A stretch of 15,345 nucleotides of DNA, from contig CAJTWX010000034.1 in NCBI GenBank assembly GCA_910580155.1, positions 1 to 15,345 of the forward strand, read 5' to 3'. The stretch is from an uncultured Alphaproteobacteria bacterium. Lineage in GTDB: Bacteria > Pseudomonadota > Alphaproteobacteria > RF32 > CAG-239. The notes below the pieces were generated by a model. It was given only the letters and a program-made list of their open reading frames with translations, was not told the DNA's origin and made no database searches. Positions 6,404 through 14,158 of the stretch are shown in pieces (the stretch's first letter is position 1; every line of letters begins with the position of its first letter). A program made the position numbers and the translations under genes.

Positions 6404-8883
6404 CAGAAGATAATGGCAAAAAACTAACATTATCCGGAAAATCCACCCTCACCTTAAAGAGGACGAACACTTCCCTCAGTTCAGAAGGGCGCAAAGTTGT
6501 GCAGGTAGAGGTGAGGAAGAAGAGATTTGTTCAGCAGCAAACACCAGCCAAATCAGCTGTTGAGATTGATGAAGCATTAGCTCAAAAGCTGGAGCTTTTG
6601 GCAAAGGCTAAAGAACACGAAGCCAAAAGAAAACAGGAAGAAGAAGAAAAAGAACTTTTGCGCAAAAAACAGCGTGAAGAGGCCGAAGCCTTAAGAAAAC
6701 AGCAGGAAGAGGAAAAGGCAAAAGCCGAAGCTGAAAAAGTCGAGGCTGAGAAAAAAACTGCCAAACAGGAAAAGAAGGCGCCGGCAGCACCTGTCTTTCC
6801 TGAAAACGATGCCAAATCTTATAATAAATATAAAGATAAAAAAGATGATTATGACGAAGAAGATGACGACTATTATGCCAAAAAAGGCAAAAAAGCACCG
6901 GTCGTAGAAAGCAGTAAGCCGTTAACACGCGAAGAAACATTTGAGCAAGAGCGCAAAAAAATCCAAAAGCGCAGTTTTGAAACGCCGAAACGTAACACCA
7001 AAATTAGCGTTAATTCATATATGTTTAATGATGATGAAGATGATGATTACGGTTATGGTGCTCCGCGTCGCCGCTTTAAGAAAAAAGCGCCAAAACCGCA
7101 GGTGCAGCAAGCTCCTCAGGAGAAAATCATTAAAGAAGTGATTATTCCTGAAATCATCACCGTGCAGGATTTGGCAAATCGTATGGCGGAAAAAAGCTCG
7201 GATGTAATTAAAAAACTGATGGCCTTAGGCGTTATGGCAACCATCAATCAGGCAATTGACGCTGATACGGCACAGATTGTCGTTGAAGAAATGGGGCACA
7301 AATTCAAACGAGTTGCCGAAAGTGATGTTGAAGAAGGGCTGACTGGACCCAAAGATACAGAAGCAGATTTGCTGCCGCGTGCACCGGTTGTAACTGTTAT
7401 GGGGCACGTTGACCACGGTAAGACATCTTTGCTTGATGCCCTGCGTGAAACCAACGTTGCAGCCCGTGAAGCAGGCGGTATCACGCAGCATATCGGTGCT
7501 TATCAGATTACCTTAAACGATAATCAGAAAATTACATTTATTGATACACCGGGGCACGAAGCCTTTTCGGAAATGCGTGCGCGTGGTGCAAAAGTTACCG
7601 ATATTGTAGTGCTTGTTGTAGCAGCAAATGATGGTATTAAACCGCAAACGGTTGAGGCTATCCGTCACGCACAAGCTGCAAATGTGCCGATTGTTGTTGC
7701 GATTAACAAAATTGATCTGCCGGGGGCAGACCCGATGAAAGTTAAAACCGAACTTCTGCAACACGGCATAGCTGTTGAAGAAATGGGTGGCGAATGCTTG
7801 TGTGCGGAAGTATCGGCCAAAAAGCGTATTAACATCGATAAATTGGTTGAGGCAATTCTTTTGCAGGCTGAAATTTTGGATTTGAAAGCAAATCCGAACC
7901 GCATCGCCGAAGGCGTTGTGATTGAAGCTAAAATGGAAAAAGGCCGCGGTAATGTAGCAACGGTACTGGTGCAAAACGGTACATTAAAAGTTGGTGAAGT
8001 CTGCATTGCCGGTAAAGAATGGGGACACGTCCGCGCGATGTTTAATGAACACGGTAAAAAGGTGTTTGAAGCAGCGCCGGCCACTCCGGTTGAAGTGCTG
8101 GGGTTGCAGGGGACACCGTCTGCCGGTGACGATTTTATTATCGTTAAGGATGAAAACCAAGCCCGCGAAGTAACAAGTTATCGTATCCGTAAAGAGCGCG
8201 AAGCCAAATTGGTTAAGAGTGCCAAGTCAGCAATGGAACAAATGCTTGACAAGATTAAATCCGGTGAATCTAAACAGTTGGCTGTCATCATTAAAGCCGA
8301 TGTTCAGGGTTCAATTGAGGCAATTGAAGGTACAATCACAAAGCTTTCAAATGAAGAGGTTTCCGTTCACGTTCTGCACTCTGCCGTCGGACCGATTTCC
8401 GAGTCAGATATAACTCTGGCTAAGGCTTCAGATGCATTTATTATCGGTTTTAATGTCCGCGCTATTCCGCAAGCTCGCGATATGGCACGTCGTGACGGTA
8501 TTGATATTCGCTATTATTCGATTATTTACGATGTAGCAGACGATGTGAAGAAAGGGCTTGAAGGCTTGCTCTCTCCTGAATTGCGTGAAAAATTCCTTGG
8601 CTATGCCGAAATCCGTAACGTCTTTAACATTACAGGTGTTGGCAAAGTTGGCGGCTGTATGATTACCGAAGGAATGGTAAAACGCGGAGCAAAAGTCCGT
8701 CTGTTGCGTGATAACGTTGTTATTCACGATGGCAGCCTTGCGCAGCTGAAACGTTTCAAAGAAGACGTTAAAGAAGTCAAAGAAGGTTATGAGTGTGGTA
8801 TGAGTTTTGAAAACTATAACGATATTCAGGTTGGCGATTATATCGAATGTTATGAGATAGAAACTATCGCCGCTAAACTTTAA
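6400..8883 (+). CDS. infB: Translation initiation factor IF-2
   Basis: An 827-residue GTPase that brings initiator tRNA to the 30S subunit and promotes subunit joining. Residues 7-42 (KKLTLSGKSTLTLKR through VQVEVRKKR) match the leader typical of alphaproteobacterial IF-2. Residues about 55-130 are a charged Ala/Glu/Lys/Arg coiled coil, and 145-230 contain Asp/Glu-rich and basic tracts of low complexity. IF2_N lies at about 250-302. The G domain has G1 GHVDHGKTS (335-343), G3 DTPGH (382-386), G4 NKID (436-439) and G5 SAK (472-474), followed by domains II, III and IV to the end. All catalytic motifs are intact, including the switch II His386. The ATG overlaps the previous stop by four bases; rbfA follows after 11 bases. 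Confidence 0.98.
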   Translation: MTEDNGKKLTLSGKSTLTLKRTNTSLSSEGRKVVQVEVRKKRFVQQQTPAKSAVEIDEALAQKLELLAKAKEHEAKRKQEEEEKELLRKKQREEAEALRKQQEEEKAKAEAEKVEAEKKTAKQEKKAPAAPVFPENDAKSYNKYKDKKDDYDEEDDDYYAKKGKKAPVVESSKPLTREETFEQERKKIQKRSFETPKRNTKISVNSYMFNDDEDDDYGYGAPRRRFKKKAPKPQVQQAPQEKIIKEVIIPEIITVQDLANRMAEKSSDVIKKLMALGVMATINQAIDADTAQIVVEEMGHKFKRVAESDVEEGLTGPKDTEADLLPRAPVVTVMGHVDHGKTSLLDALRETNVAAREAGGITQHIGAYQITLNDNQKITFIDTPGHEAFSEMRARGAKVTDIVVLVVAANDGIKPQTVEAIRHAQAANVPIVVAINKIDLPGADPMKVKTELLQHGIAVEEMGGECLCAEVSAKKRINIDKLVEAILLQAEILDLKANPNRIAEGVVIEAKMEKGRGNVATVLVQNGTLKVGEVCIAGKEWGHVRAMFNEHGKKVFEAAPATPVEVLGLQGTPSAGDDFIIVKDENQAREVTSYRIRKEREAKLVKSAKSAMEQMLDKIKSGESKQLAVIIKADVQGSIEAIEGTITKLSNEEVSVHVLHSAVGPISESDITLAKASDAFIIGFNVRAIPQARDMARRDGIDIRYYSIIYDVADDVKKGLEGLLSPELREKFLGYAEIRNVFNITGVGKVGGCMITEGMVKRGAKVRLLRDNVVIHDGSLAQLKRFKEDVKEVKEGYECGMSFENYNDIQVGDYIECYEIETIAAKL

Positions 8884-8894
8884 GGAGAAAAACA

Positions 8895-9290
8895 ATGGTT
8901 TTAACCAGTGCTAAAGAACCATCCCAGCGCCAGCTGCGTGTTGCTCAGGAGATAAAAAAGATTATCGCCGGCGCACTAGAGCGCGGGGATGTTCGCAATC
9001 CTTTAATTTCAAACCATTTTATCACAATCACGGATGTTGATATTTCACCGGATTTGAAACTTTGTACGGTTTATTTTATGACCTTAAACGGACAAAATCT
9101 CGGGCAGTTAGAAGATGACCTGAATGCCGAAGCCCGCGGGATGAAAAAACTGATTGCCGCAAAATTGAAACTGCGCTATACGCCGGACATCAATTTTCGG
9201 ATGGATACATCCTTTGCGGAAGTTGACCGGATAGAAAAACTTTTGCGGGATCCGAAAGTTGCCAAAGACTTGGAACATAAAGAAGATTAA
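8895..9290 (+). CDS. rbfA: 30S ribosome-binding factor RbfA
   Basis: A 131-residue RbfA, a small KH-fold protein that binds the immature 30S subunit near helix 1 of 16S rRNA and is needed for late maturation and cold adaptation. The conserved N-terminal helix (RQLRVAQEIKKIIAGAL), the beta-strand segment TDVDISPDLKLCTVYF and the C-terminal LKLRYTPDINFRMDTS segment are all present. An AAGGAG Shine-Dalgarno (8882-8887) overlaps the infB stop. RbfA acts in the same pathway as RimP, encoded at the head of the cluster. The next gene is mscL 25 bases later; the truB often found here is absent. Confidence 0.95.
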   Translation: MVLTSAKEPSQRQLRVAQEIKKIIAGALERGDVRNPLISNHFITITDVDISPDLKLCTVYFMTLNGQNLGQLEDDLNAEARGMKKLIAAKLKLRYTPDINFRMDTSFAEVDRIEKLLRDPKVAKDLEHKED

Positions 9291-9315
9291 CCTCTCTAAA
9301 ATTAAGGAGCTTAAT

Positions 9316-9750
9316 ATGTTTAAAAATTTTATTTCAGAATTTAAAAAATTTGCAATGCGCGGCAATGTTATCGATATGGCCGTCGGTATCATTATCGGTG
9401 CAGCCTTCGGCAAGATTGTCGATTCGCTTGTCAAAGATGTTTTGATGCCGCCGATTGGCTTGCTGTTGGGCAAAGTTGATTTTTCAGATTTGAAGTTAGT
9501 ACTGACATCCGGTGAAAACCCCGTATCAATTAACTACGGCTTGTTTATCAATGCGCTGATAAGTTTCTTGATTGTTGCTTTTGCCGTATTTATCCTGATT
9601 AAAGCTATCAATAAGCTGCAGGAAAGAATGACCAAAGAAGAAGCAGAAGAAAAAGCAGCTGAACCGACAACCAAAACGTGCCCTTATTGTTGCACGGAAA
9701 TCCCGTTAAAAGCTTGTCGCTGTCCGCACTGCACCTCGGAATTAAAATAA
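9316..9750 (+). CDS. mscL: Large-conductance mechanosensitive channel MscL with C-terminal zinc ribbon
   Basis: A 144-residue inner-membrane channel that opens under hypo-osmotic tension and releases solutes. The N-terminal amphipathic helix FKKFAMRGNVIDMAVG leads into TM1 (IIIGAAFGKIVDSLV); TM2 is at about 73-95 (GLFINALISFLIVAFAVFIL), followed by a charged cytoplasmic helix. The tail differs from the E. coli type: after a short linker it carries CPYC (122-125), C126, C134 and CPHC (136-139), a zinc-ribbon-like CxxC-x10-CxxC pattern, ending SELK. The ATG at 9316 is set by AAGGAG (9304-9309); an upstream TTG in the same frame lies inside rbfA. It follows rbfA by 25 bases with no visible terminator between, so co-transcription is plausible. 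A bidirectional terminator follows. Confidence 0.95.
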   Translation: MFKNFISEFKKFAMRGNVIDMAVGIIIGAAFGKIVDSLVKDVLMPPIGLLLGKVDFSDLKLVLTSGENPVSINYGLFINALISFLIVAFAVFILIKAINKLQERMTKEEAEEKAAEPTTKTCPYCCTEIPLKACRCPHCTSELK

Positions 9751-9762
9751 CAGTAATTAAAA

Positions 9763-9796
9763 TAAAAACCGCCTGAAAAAGCGGTTTTTATTTTTT
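9763..9796. terminator. Bidirectional intrinsic terminator between mscL and the flippase-like gene
   Basis: TAAAAACCGC (9763-9772) pairs perfectly with GCGGTTTTTA (9781-9790) around an 8-base loop. T runs follow on both strands: 9791-9796 on plus, and the complement of the A-rich flank at about 9754-9762 on minus. It sits between convergent genes and overlaps the stop codon of the minus-strand gene. Confidence 0.88.
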
Positions 9797-10739
9797 ACAA
9801 ATCAATATTTTTCTTAGAACGATAATATTCGTAAACAGCCAAAACAATCCCCGAAAGAACTAACGGCAGAAGATAATAAATAATCCGATAAGCAATCAGT
9901 GCCCCAAATAGTATTGCCTGATTATCCTGCCCCGGCAGGATGTTTGAAAAGACCAGTTCGAATACGCCTAAGCCGCCCGGAACTTGGCTGTAAACGCCCA
10001 GTACTTGGGCAATAATGAACGCCCCCATAAATGTTACAAAATCAATCTCAACAAAACAAATAAGCACGGAATAAAGCACCAAAGAAGCCATCACAATATC
10101 AATACTGCCGATAAATATCTGTTCTAAAGCCAATTTGAAATTCGGCATTGCAAAGTTAACGCCTTTGATAACAAAATCCTTTTTATAATAAAGACTCGCC
10201 CATAAATAAATCAAAATACCAATAACAGATAAAACCATTGTAATAAATGTAGACATTTTGGTTGAATCATTACCACCGAAAGCATGCTCTGGCGTGAGCA
10301 CATATCCGATAATGATTAAAAAGAAACAGGCCACCAAATAAGTAAAACCGGAAAATGTCACCATTTTGACAATATCAGCCGGAGAAACACCCCAGCGCGA
10401 ATAAAACCGGTATCGCACTGCTCCTCCGGACACAATAGCGTGACCAGCATTATTACTGACCGAAAATCCGACAAATCCGGTTAAAATCCACTTCCAAGCA
10501 GCCAGCTTCTTTTTGATATATTTTAATGCCAGATAGTCGTAAGTTGATAACGCAATATAGCCGATAAAAGATGCTGCTGTAGCATAAAATAAATTAATGT
10601 GCGGAATGCTGAACAGAGCATCTTTCAACCCCTGTAAAGAATATTTAGAAAGTTGGCGATATATCATATAAGCTGCCAAAACAAAGAAAAACAGCCCCAG
10701 CCACGAAACGAGTTTATTAAAAAATGCGGATGCTTTCAC
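9795..10739 (-). CDS. YbhN/MprF-type flippase-domain integral membrane protein (UPF0104)
   Basis: A 314-residue polytopic inner-membrane protein with about seven or eight hydrophobic segments. It matches the lysylphosphatidylglycerol synthase transmembrane (flippase) family: SGGAVRYRFYSRWG at 104-117, PGGLGVFE at 254-261 and AYRIIYYLLPL at 283-293 correspond to the conserved motifs of the MprF N-terminal domain and YbhN. The cytosolic aminoacyl-transferase domain of MprF is absent, so lipid or polyprenyl-linked substrate movement is the likelier role; the substrate cannot be read. It starts with GTG at 10739, supported by AGGAG about nine bases upstream. It lies 16 bases after the Sel1-repeat gene and probably shares its transcript. 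Confidence 0.85.
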   Translation of the reverse strand: MKASAFFNKLVSWLGLFFFVLAAYMIYRQLSKYSLQGLKDALFSIPHINLFYATAASFIGYIALSTYDYLALKYIKKKLAAWKWILTGFVGFSVSNNAGHAIVSGGAVRYRFYSRWGVSPADIVKMVTFSGFTYLVACFFLIIIGYVLTPEHAFGGNDSTKMSTFITMVLSVIGILIYLWASLYYKKDFVIKGVNFAMPNFKLALEQIFIGSIDIVMASLVLYSVLICFVEIDFVTFMGAFIIAQVLGVYSQVPGGLGVFELVFSNILPGQDNQAILFGALIAYRIIYYLLPLVLSGIVLAVYEYYRSKKNIDL

Positions 10740-10755
10740 GTTAAAAATCTCCTGC

Positions 10756-11868
10756 TTATTTTAATTTTTTTGCAATTTTTAAATTAAGGTCAATATAAGC
10801 CTTTAAGCTGTTCCCGTAAGTCTGACGGATAAAAATCGTCTGCTCAGTGGGCTGAGGGGTATAATCTTCCGCTTCGGATTGGATAGACAGTAAATCCTCT
10901 ATCTTGATGTTTTTCTCCAGTGCATCACGTTTATCCGCAGCTTTTTCTATTCCCAAAACCGCCGCAATATTATATTGAATGTGTGCATTCATAATATTGC
11001 GGGTGTAGATTTTTCCTTCAGAGAGAATATCTCCAAGGCGAACCATCGCTTCAGCATTTCCTTGTGCGGAAGCATTTTTCAGATACTGAACGGCGCGATT
11101 ATAGTTTTTGGGTGTTCCCCATCCGTTAATATAAAAATCAGCCAGAATCAACTGCGCTTCGTCATAACCGGCATCAGCGGCAGCCTTAATCAGGGGGAAA
11201 GCTTTAGCATAGTCTTGCTTAAATAAAAAGCCTTTCATATAACCGTAACCGGACAGATATTTGGCAATATTATTATTCGGCTGGGCTTGTTCCAATAATT
11301 CGGAAACCTTGATTAAATCTTCTTTATTTTTACTTTTAACATCAGACCCCAGATAAATAATTGCCAGATTAACCGCAGCATCGTCACTGCCCAGACGGGC
11401 AGCCTCGTCAAAATAGCCTATAGCCCGCGAATAATCAATGTTTGTCCCGATACCGTTAAAATAAAGGCTGCCGAGATTATTTAATGCAACGGCATTCTTC
11501 TTTTCTGCAGCTTTGGTGTAATATTCCAAAGCTTTTTTATGGTCAATAGAAATGCCGTCTGTGCCGTATAAATACATATATCCCATATCAAGCAAGGCTT
11601 CAATATCGCCTTCATTGGCTTTTTCCTTTAACTCATCAATATTAACATTTTTGGGTGCTTGCGACGGGGCAGATGAGCTAAAAAGATTAACCGCTTTGTC
11701 AAAAAAAGAAAAACTCTTCTGGCTGCCCGTATTTTGCCCAAACTGTTGTTCAAGTGTTTCATCTGCCGTGCTGTCAGGAAAATCGCTGACACCTAAATCT
11801 ATCTGGGCATTGGCGGAAACTGCCGAATAAACAGCCAGTCCGCAAACAGCCGAAATTATCTTTTTCAT
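10756..11868 (-). CDS. Secreted Sel1-like (TPR-type) repeat protein
   Basis: A 370-residue exported protein. MKKIISAVCGLAVYSAVSANA is a signal peptide, with AxA at 19-21 and predicted cleavage before Q22; there is no lipobox. Residues about 85-310 hold about six Sel1-like repeats of 36-40 residues (for example ALLDMGYMYLYG, ALNNLGSLYFNGIG, AQLILADFYINGWG), which form helical solenoids for protein-protein contacts. The flanks at 22-80 and 325-370 are not recognised. I chose the ATG at 11868 because it starts the signal peptide. Upstream in-frame starts at 11880 and 11937 would add a cysteine-rich leader with no good ribosome site; the site at 11868 itself is weak. It is likely periplasmic and co-transcribed with the flippase-domain gene behind it. 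Function unknown; Sel1 proteins often act as scaffolds or regulators. Confidence 0.85.
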   Translation of the reverse strand: MKKIISAVCGLAVYSAVSANAQIDLGVSDFPDSTADETLEQQFGQNTGSQKSFSFFDKAVNLFSSSAPSQAPKNVNIDELKEKANEGDIEALLDMGYMYLYGTDGISIDHKKALEYYTKAAEKKNAVALNNLGSLYFNGIGTNIDYSRAIGYFDEAARLGSDDAAVNLAIIYLGSDVKSKNKEDLIKVSELLEQAQPNNNIAKYLSGYGYMKGFLFKQDYAKAFPLIKAAADAGYDEAQLILADFYINGWGTPKNYNRAVQYLKNASAQGNAEAMVRLGDILSEGKIYTRNIMNAHIQYNIAAVLGIEKAADKRDALEKNIKIEDLLSIQSEAEDYTPQPTEQTIFIRQTYGNSLKAYIDLNLKIAKKLK

Positions 11869-11942
11869 ATTTTCACTCATTCCATAAACTTTATTTTTGC
11901 CATAATCCAACATACAGCAAAAAAATATTGCTTTCAATACAA

Positions 11943-11969
11943 ATTATAGTATAAAACACAGAATGTAAA
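11943..11969 (-). promoter_or_regulatory. Candidate promoter for the Sel1-flippase pair
   Basis: On the minus strand a perfect TATAAT (complement of 11943-11948) is preceded by TTTACA (complement of 11964-11969) with a 15-base spacer, slightly short. The start would be near 11936, leaving a leader of about 68 bases. The hexamers are good, but the region is AT-rich. Confidence 0.4.
11950..11955 (+). promoter_or_regulatory. Candidate -10 for the uup-like gene
   Basis: TATAAA at 11950-11955 lies about 53 bases before the ATG at 12009. A poor -35 (TTGCTT, three of six) lies 16 bases upstream. It overlaps the minus-strand promoter candidate, so the two divergent genes may share a control region. 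Weak evidence. Confidence 0.25.
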
Positions 11970-12008
11970 TTTCAATTGGCAAGATATCCTAATGGAAATA
12001 AAAGAAAA

Positions 12009-13814
12009 ATGATAAATGAAGCTCCGATATATACCCTCCGCGACATCAGCCTGACTTTTGGTGTTAAACCATTGTTCACATCTGTCAGCCTGAATATCTG
12101 CAAAGGGGATAAAATATGCCTTGTCGGGCGCAACGGAAGCGGCAAATCAACATTGCTGAAAATTATATCAGGGGTAATTGAGCCGGATAACGGTGAAGTG
12201 TTTGTCCAACCGGGGGTGAAAGTGTCTTATATGGCGCAGGAGGCGGATTTTTCAGCATATGAAACCTTAAAGGATGTTATTCTTTCAGGGCTTGAAACCG
12301 CACACCCCAAAGAGCAGTCTTATAAAGCTGATATTTTAATCGGACAGTTGGATATTAACGCGGATGCTACTCCGCAAACTGCATCAGGTGGAGAATGTAA
12401 AAAAGCAGCTCTTGCTAGGGCTTTGATTTCCGAGCCTGATATACTCTTGTTAGATGAACCGACCAATCATCTGGATATTTCCACAATTGAAAAACTCGAA
12501 GAGATTGTTAAAAAGTTCACCGGTGCCGTTGTTGTCATCAGTCACGATCGTTCTTTCTTAAACCGCGTGTCAAATGCGACAGTTTGGCTTGACAGAGGAA
12601 TGACATATTCCAATAACAAAGGCTTTTCAGCATTTGAGCAGTGGCAGGAGCAAATTCTTAATCAGGAAATTATCAAAGAAAAATACTTAAATAAGAAACT
12701 GGAAGAAGAAACCGAGTGGCTGCATAAAGGAGTCACCGCCCGTCGTCGCCGTAATCAGGGGCGTTTACGCCGCTTGCAGCAATTGCGGCAAGAACGCCGC
12801 GAACAAGTTAAAAAACTCGGTTCGGTAGATTTGGAAATTAAAGAGGCCGCGGTTCGCTCCAAGTTGGTGATGGAGGCTAAACATATTGCTAAAAAGTTTA
12901 GTGAAAGGGAAATAGTCAAAGATTTTTCTCTGCGTGTAATGAAAGGCAACCGCGTCGGTATTGTCGGTCCCAACGGCTCGGGAAAAACAACATTGATAAA
13001 ACTTCTAACACAGCACCTTGCACCGGATAGCGGTTTTGTCCGGCTCGGCAAAAATCTCGAAATGGCATATTTTGACCAAAACCGCGAGGTGTTAGACCCT
13101 GAAAAAACATTATGGCGCACGTTATGCGGTGAAGGCGATCATATTTATGTTCACGGACATTACCGGCACGTTATTGCATATCTGAAAGATTTTTTGTTCA
13201 CGCCCGAACAGGCGCAAAGTCCGGTATCGTGTCTGTCCGGCGGGGAGAAAAACCGCCTGATGTTAGCATTGTCATTAGCCCGCGAATCAAATTTTTTGGT
13301 GTTGGATGAACCGACTAATGATTTGGATATGGAAACGTTAGACTTGTTGCAGGAAGTATTGGATGAATATCAGGGAACTATTCTGCTGGTTAGTCACGAC
13401 CGCGATTTTCTGGATAAAATTACGACTTCAATGCTGTATATGAAAGGTGATGGGACAATCATTGAACATATCGGTAATTATGATGAACTTTATAAAAAAT
13501 ACATTGCCGGCAGTAAGAAAGAGGCTAAAACGGCGACTCCCAAAAAAGAAGTATCGACCGTAGCCAAATCTCAAACAAAAGCACCACGACTAAGTTATAA
13601 AGAACAGCGGCTATACGAAGTGCTGCCGGCAGAAATTGAAGAATTGGAGCAAAAAATAGCCTTAGTCGAGGCCGAATTGTCTTCGCCGGATTTGTATGTA
13701 TCTGATAACCAAAGGTTTTATAAATTAACCGAACAGCTCGAAAGCTTCAAACAACAAAAAGACGCCAAAGAAACCCGATGGCTTGAAATAGAAATGTTGA
13801 AAAGTTCATTATAA
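12009..13814 (+). CDS. uup: ABC-F family ATPase, Uup type
   Basis: A 601-residue soluble protein with two ABC ATPase domains and no membrane segments. First half: Walker A GRNGSGKST (40-48), signature ASGGE (125-129; A replaces the usual L), Walker B/D-loop LDEPTNHLD (148-156). A basic charged linker (about 220-285) follows. Second half: Walker A GPNGSGKTT (320-328), signature LSGGE (409-413), LDEPTNDLD (432-440). Residues about 520-601 are a charged coiled-coil C-terminal extension, typical of Uup. ABC-F proteins act on ribosomes; Uup has also been linked to precise transposon excision and branched DNA. The ATG at 12009 gives the family's usual N-terminus (LRDISLTFG); a TTG at 11976 would add 11 unconserved residues. 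Its ribosome site is weak. All ATPase residues appear intact. Confidence 0.92.
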   Translation: MINEAPIYTLRDISLTFGVKPLFTSVSLNICKGDKICLVGRNGSGKSTLLKIISGVIEPDNGEVFVQPGVKVSYMAQEADFSAYETLKDVILSGLETAHPKEQSYKADILIGQLDINADATPQTASGGECKKAALARALISEPDILLLDEPTNHLDISTIEKLEEIVKKFTGAVVVISHDRSFLNRVSNATVWLDRGMTYSNNKGFSAFEQWQEQILNQEIIKEKYLNKKLEEETEWLHKGVTARRRRNQGRLRRLQQLRQERREQVKKLGSVDLEIKEAAVRSKLVMEAKHIAKKFSEREIVKDFSLRVMKGNRVGIVGPNGSGKTTLIKLLTQHLAPDSGFVRLGKNLEMAYFDQNREVLDPEKTLWRTLCGEGDHIYVHGHYRHVIAYLKDFLFTPEQAQSPVSCLSGGEKNRLMLALSLARESNFLVLDEPTNDLDMETLDLLQEVLDEYQGTILLVSHDRDFLDKITTSMLYMKGDGTIIEHIGNYDELYKKYIAGSKKEAKTATPKKEVSTVAKSQTKAPRLSYKEQRLYEVLPAEIEELEQKIALVEAELSSPDLYVSDNQRFYKLTEQLESFKQQKDAKETRWLEIEMLKSSL

Positions 13815-13856
13815 AAAGCTCCCCAAATAAAAAATCCTTATTTAAAATTGCAAGGT

Positions 13857-13879
13857 TAAGCAATCAAAGCTTATTTTTT
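13857..13879 (+). terminator. Weak terminator-like hairpin after uup, in the leader of the 66-residue gene
   Basis: TAAGC (13857-13861) pairs with GCTTA (13869-13873) around a 7-base loop, followed by six T at 13874-13879. The stem is short, so function is uncertain. It overlaps other possible pairings (see findings). Confidence 0.35.
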
Positions 13880-13894
13880 ATAAGGAATAAAAAA

Positions 13895-14095
13895 ATGATA
13901 AAAGTAAGAAATATTCAAGATGAAAATTTTGAAATAGACTTAGCCGACATCAGACAGACAAATCATCTGTTTGTAGAATTATTATATAATCTAAGCAAAT
14001 ATCCACATTCCAAACTTCCCAAACGGCTGGTCCGCGAGGGGTTATTTGTATTTGAGCAGCAAAATGTGTTGAGAAATACAAAACTTAAAAAATAA
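13895..14095 (+). CDS. Hypothetical 66-residue protein
   Basis: I do not recognise this protein. It is cytoplasmic by appearance, with no signal or membrane segment. It begins MIKVRNIQDENFEIDLAD, is followed by a predicted helix (HLFVELLYNLSKY), and ends in a basic tail (NTKLKK). The ribosome site AAGGA (13882-13886) sits eight bases before the ATG, and the codon pattern resembles neighbouring genes, so it is probably real. It starts 80 bases after uup on the same strand and may be read through from it. A perfect 10-bp hairpin follows its stop. Its Shine-Dalgarno can pair with an upstream TCCTTAT, suggesting possible translational control. Confidence 0.65.
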   Translation: MIKVRNIQDENFEIDLADIRQTNHLFVELLYNLSKYPHSKLPKRLVREGLFVFEQQNVLRNTKLKK

Positions 14096-14097
14096 CC

Positions 14098-14120
14098 ATA
14101 TTAAACCGCCGGTTTAATAT
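14098..14120. terminator. Perfect 10-bp palindromic hairpin between the 66-residue gene and pgpA
   Basis: ATATTAAACC (14098-14107) and GGTTTAATAT (14111-14120) are perfect inverted repeats around GCC. Plus-strand sequence after it lacks a T run. On the minus strand a T-rich tract (complement of about 14088-14094) follows a few bases later. It is placed to end the convergent pgpA transcript and possibly the plus-strand one. It could instead be a protein-binding palindrome. Confidence 0.55.
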
Positions 14121-14158
14121 CTAATCTAACCATTGCTGCGATTGCTTAACGTCTCAGA

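Noticed and set aside
9259..9315. N-terminally extended MscL starting inside rbfA
   Set aside because: The extra 19 residues come from out-of-frame rbfA sequence and the spacer; AAGGAG before the ATG at 9316 and the MscL N-terminal helix fix the start there.
11869..11937. Upstream starts for the Sel1-repeat protein
   Set aside because: They would place 4-23 extra residues before a clear signal peptide and have no ribosome site; the region also holds the likely 5' leader.
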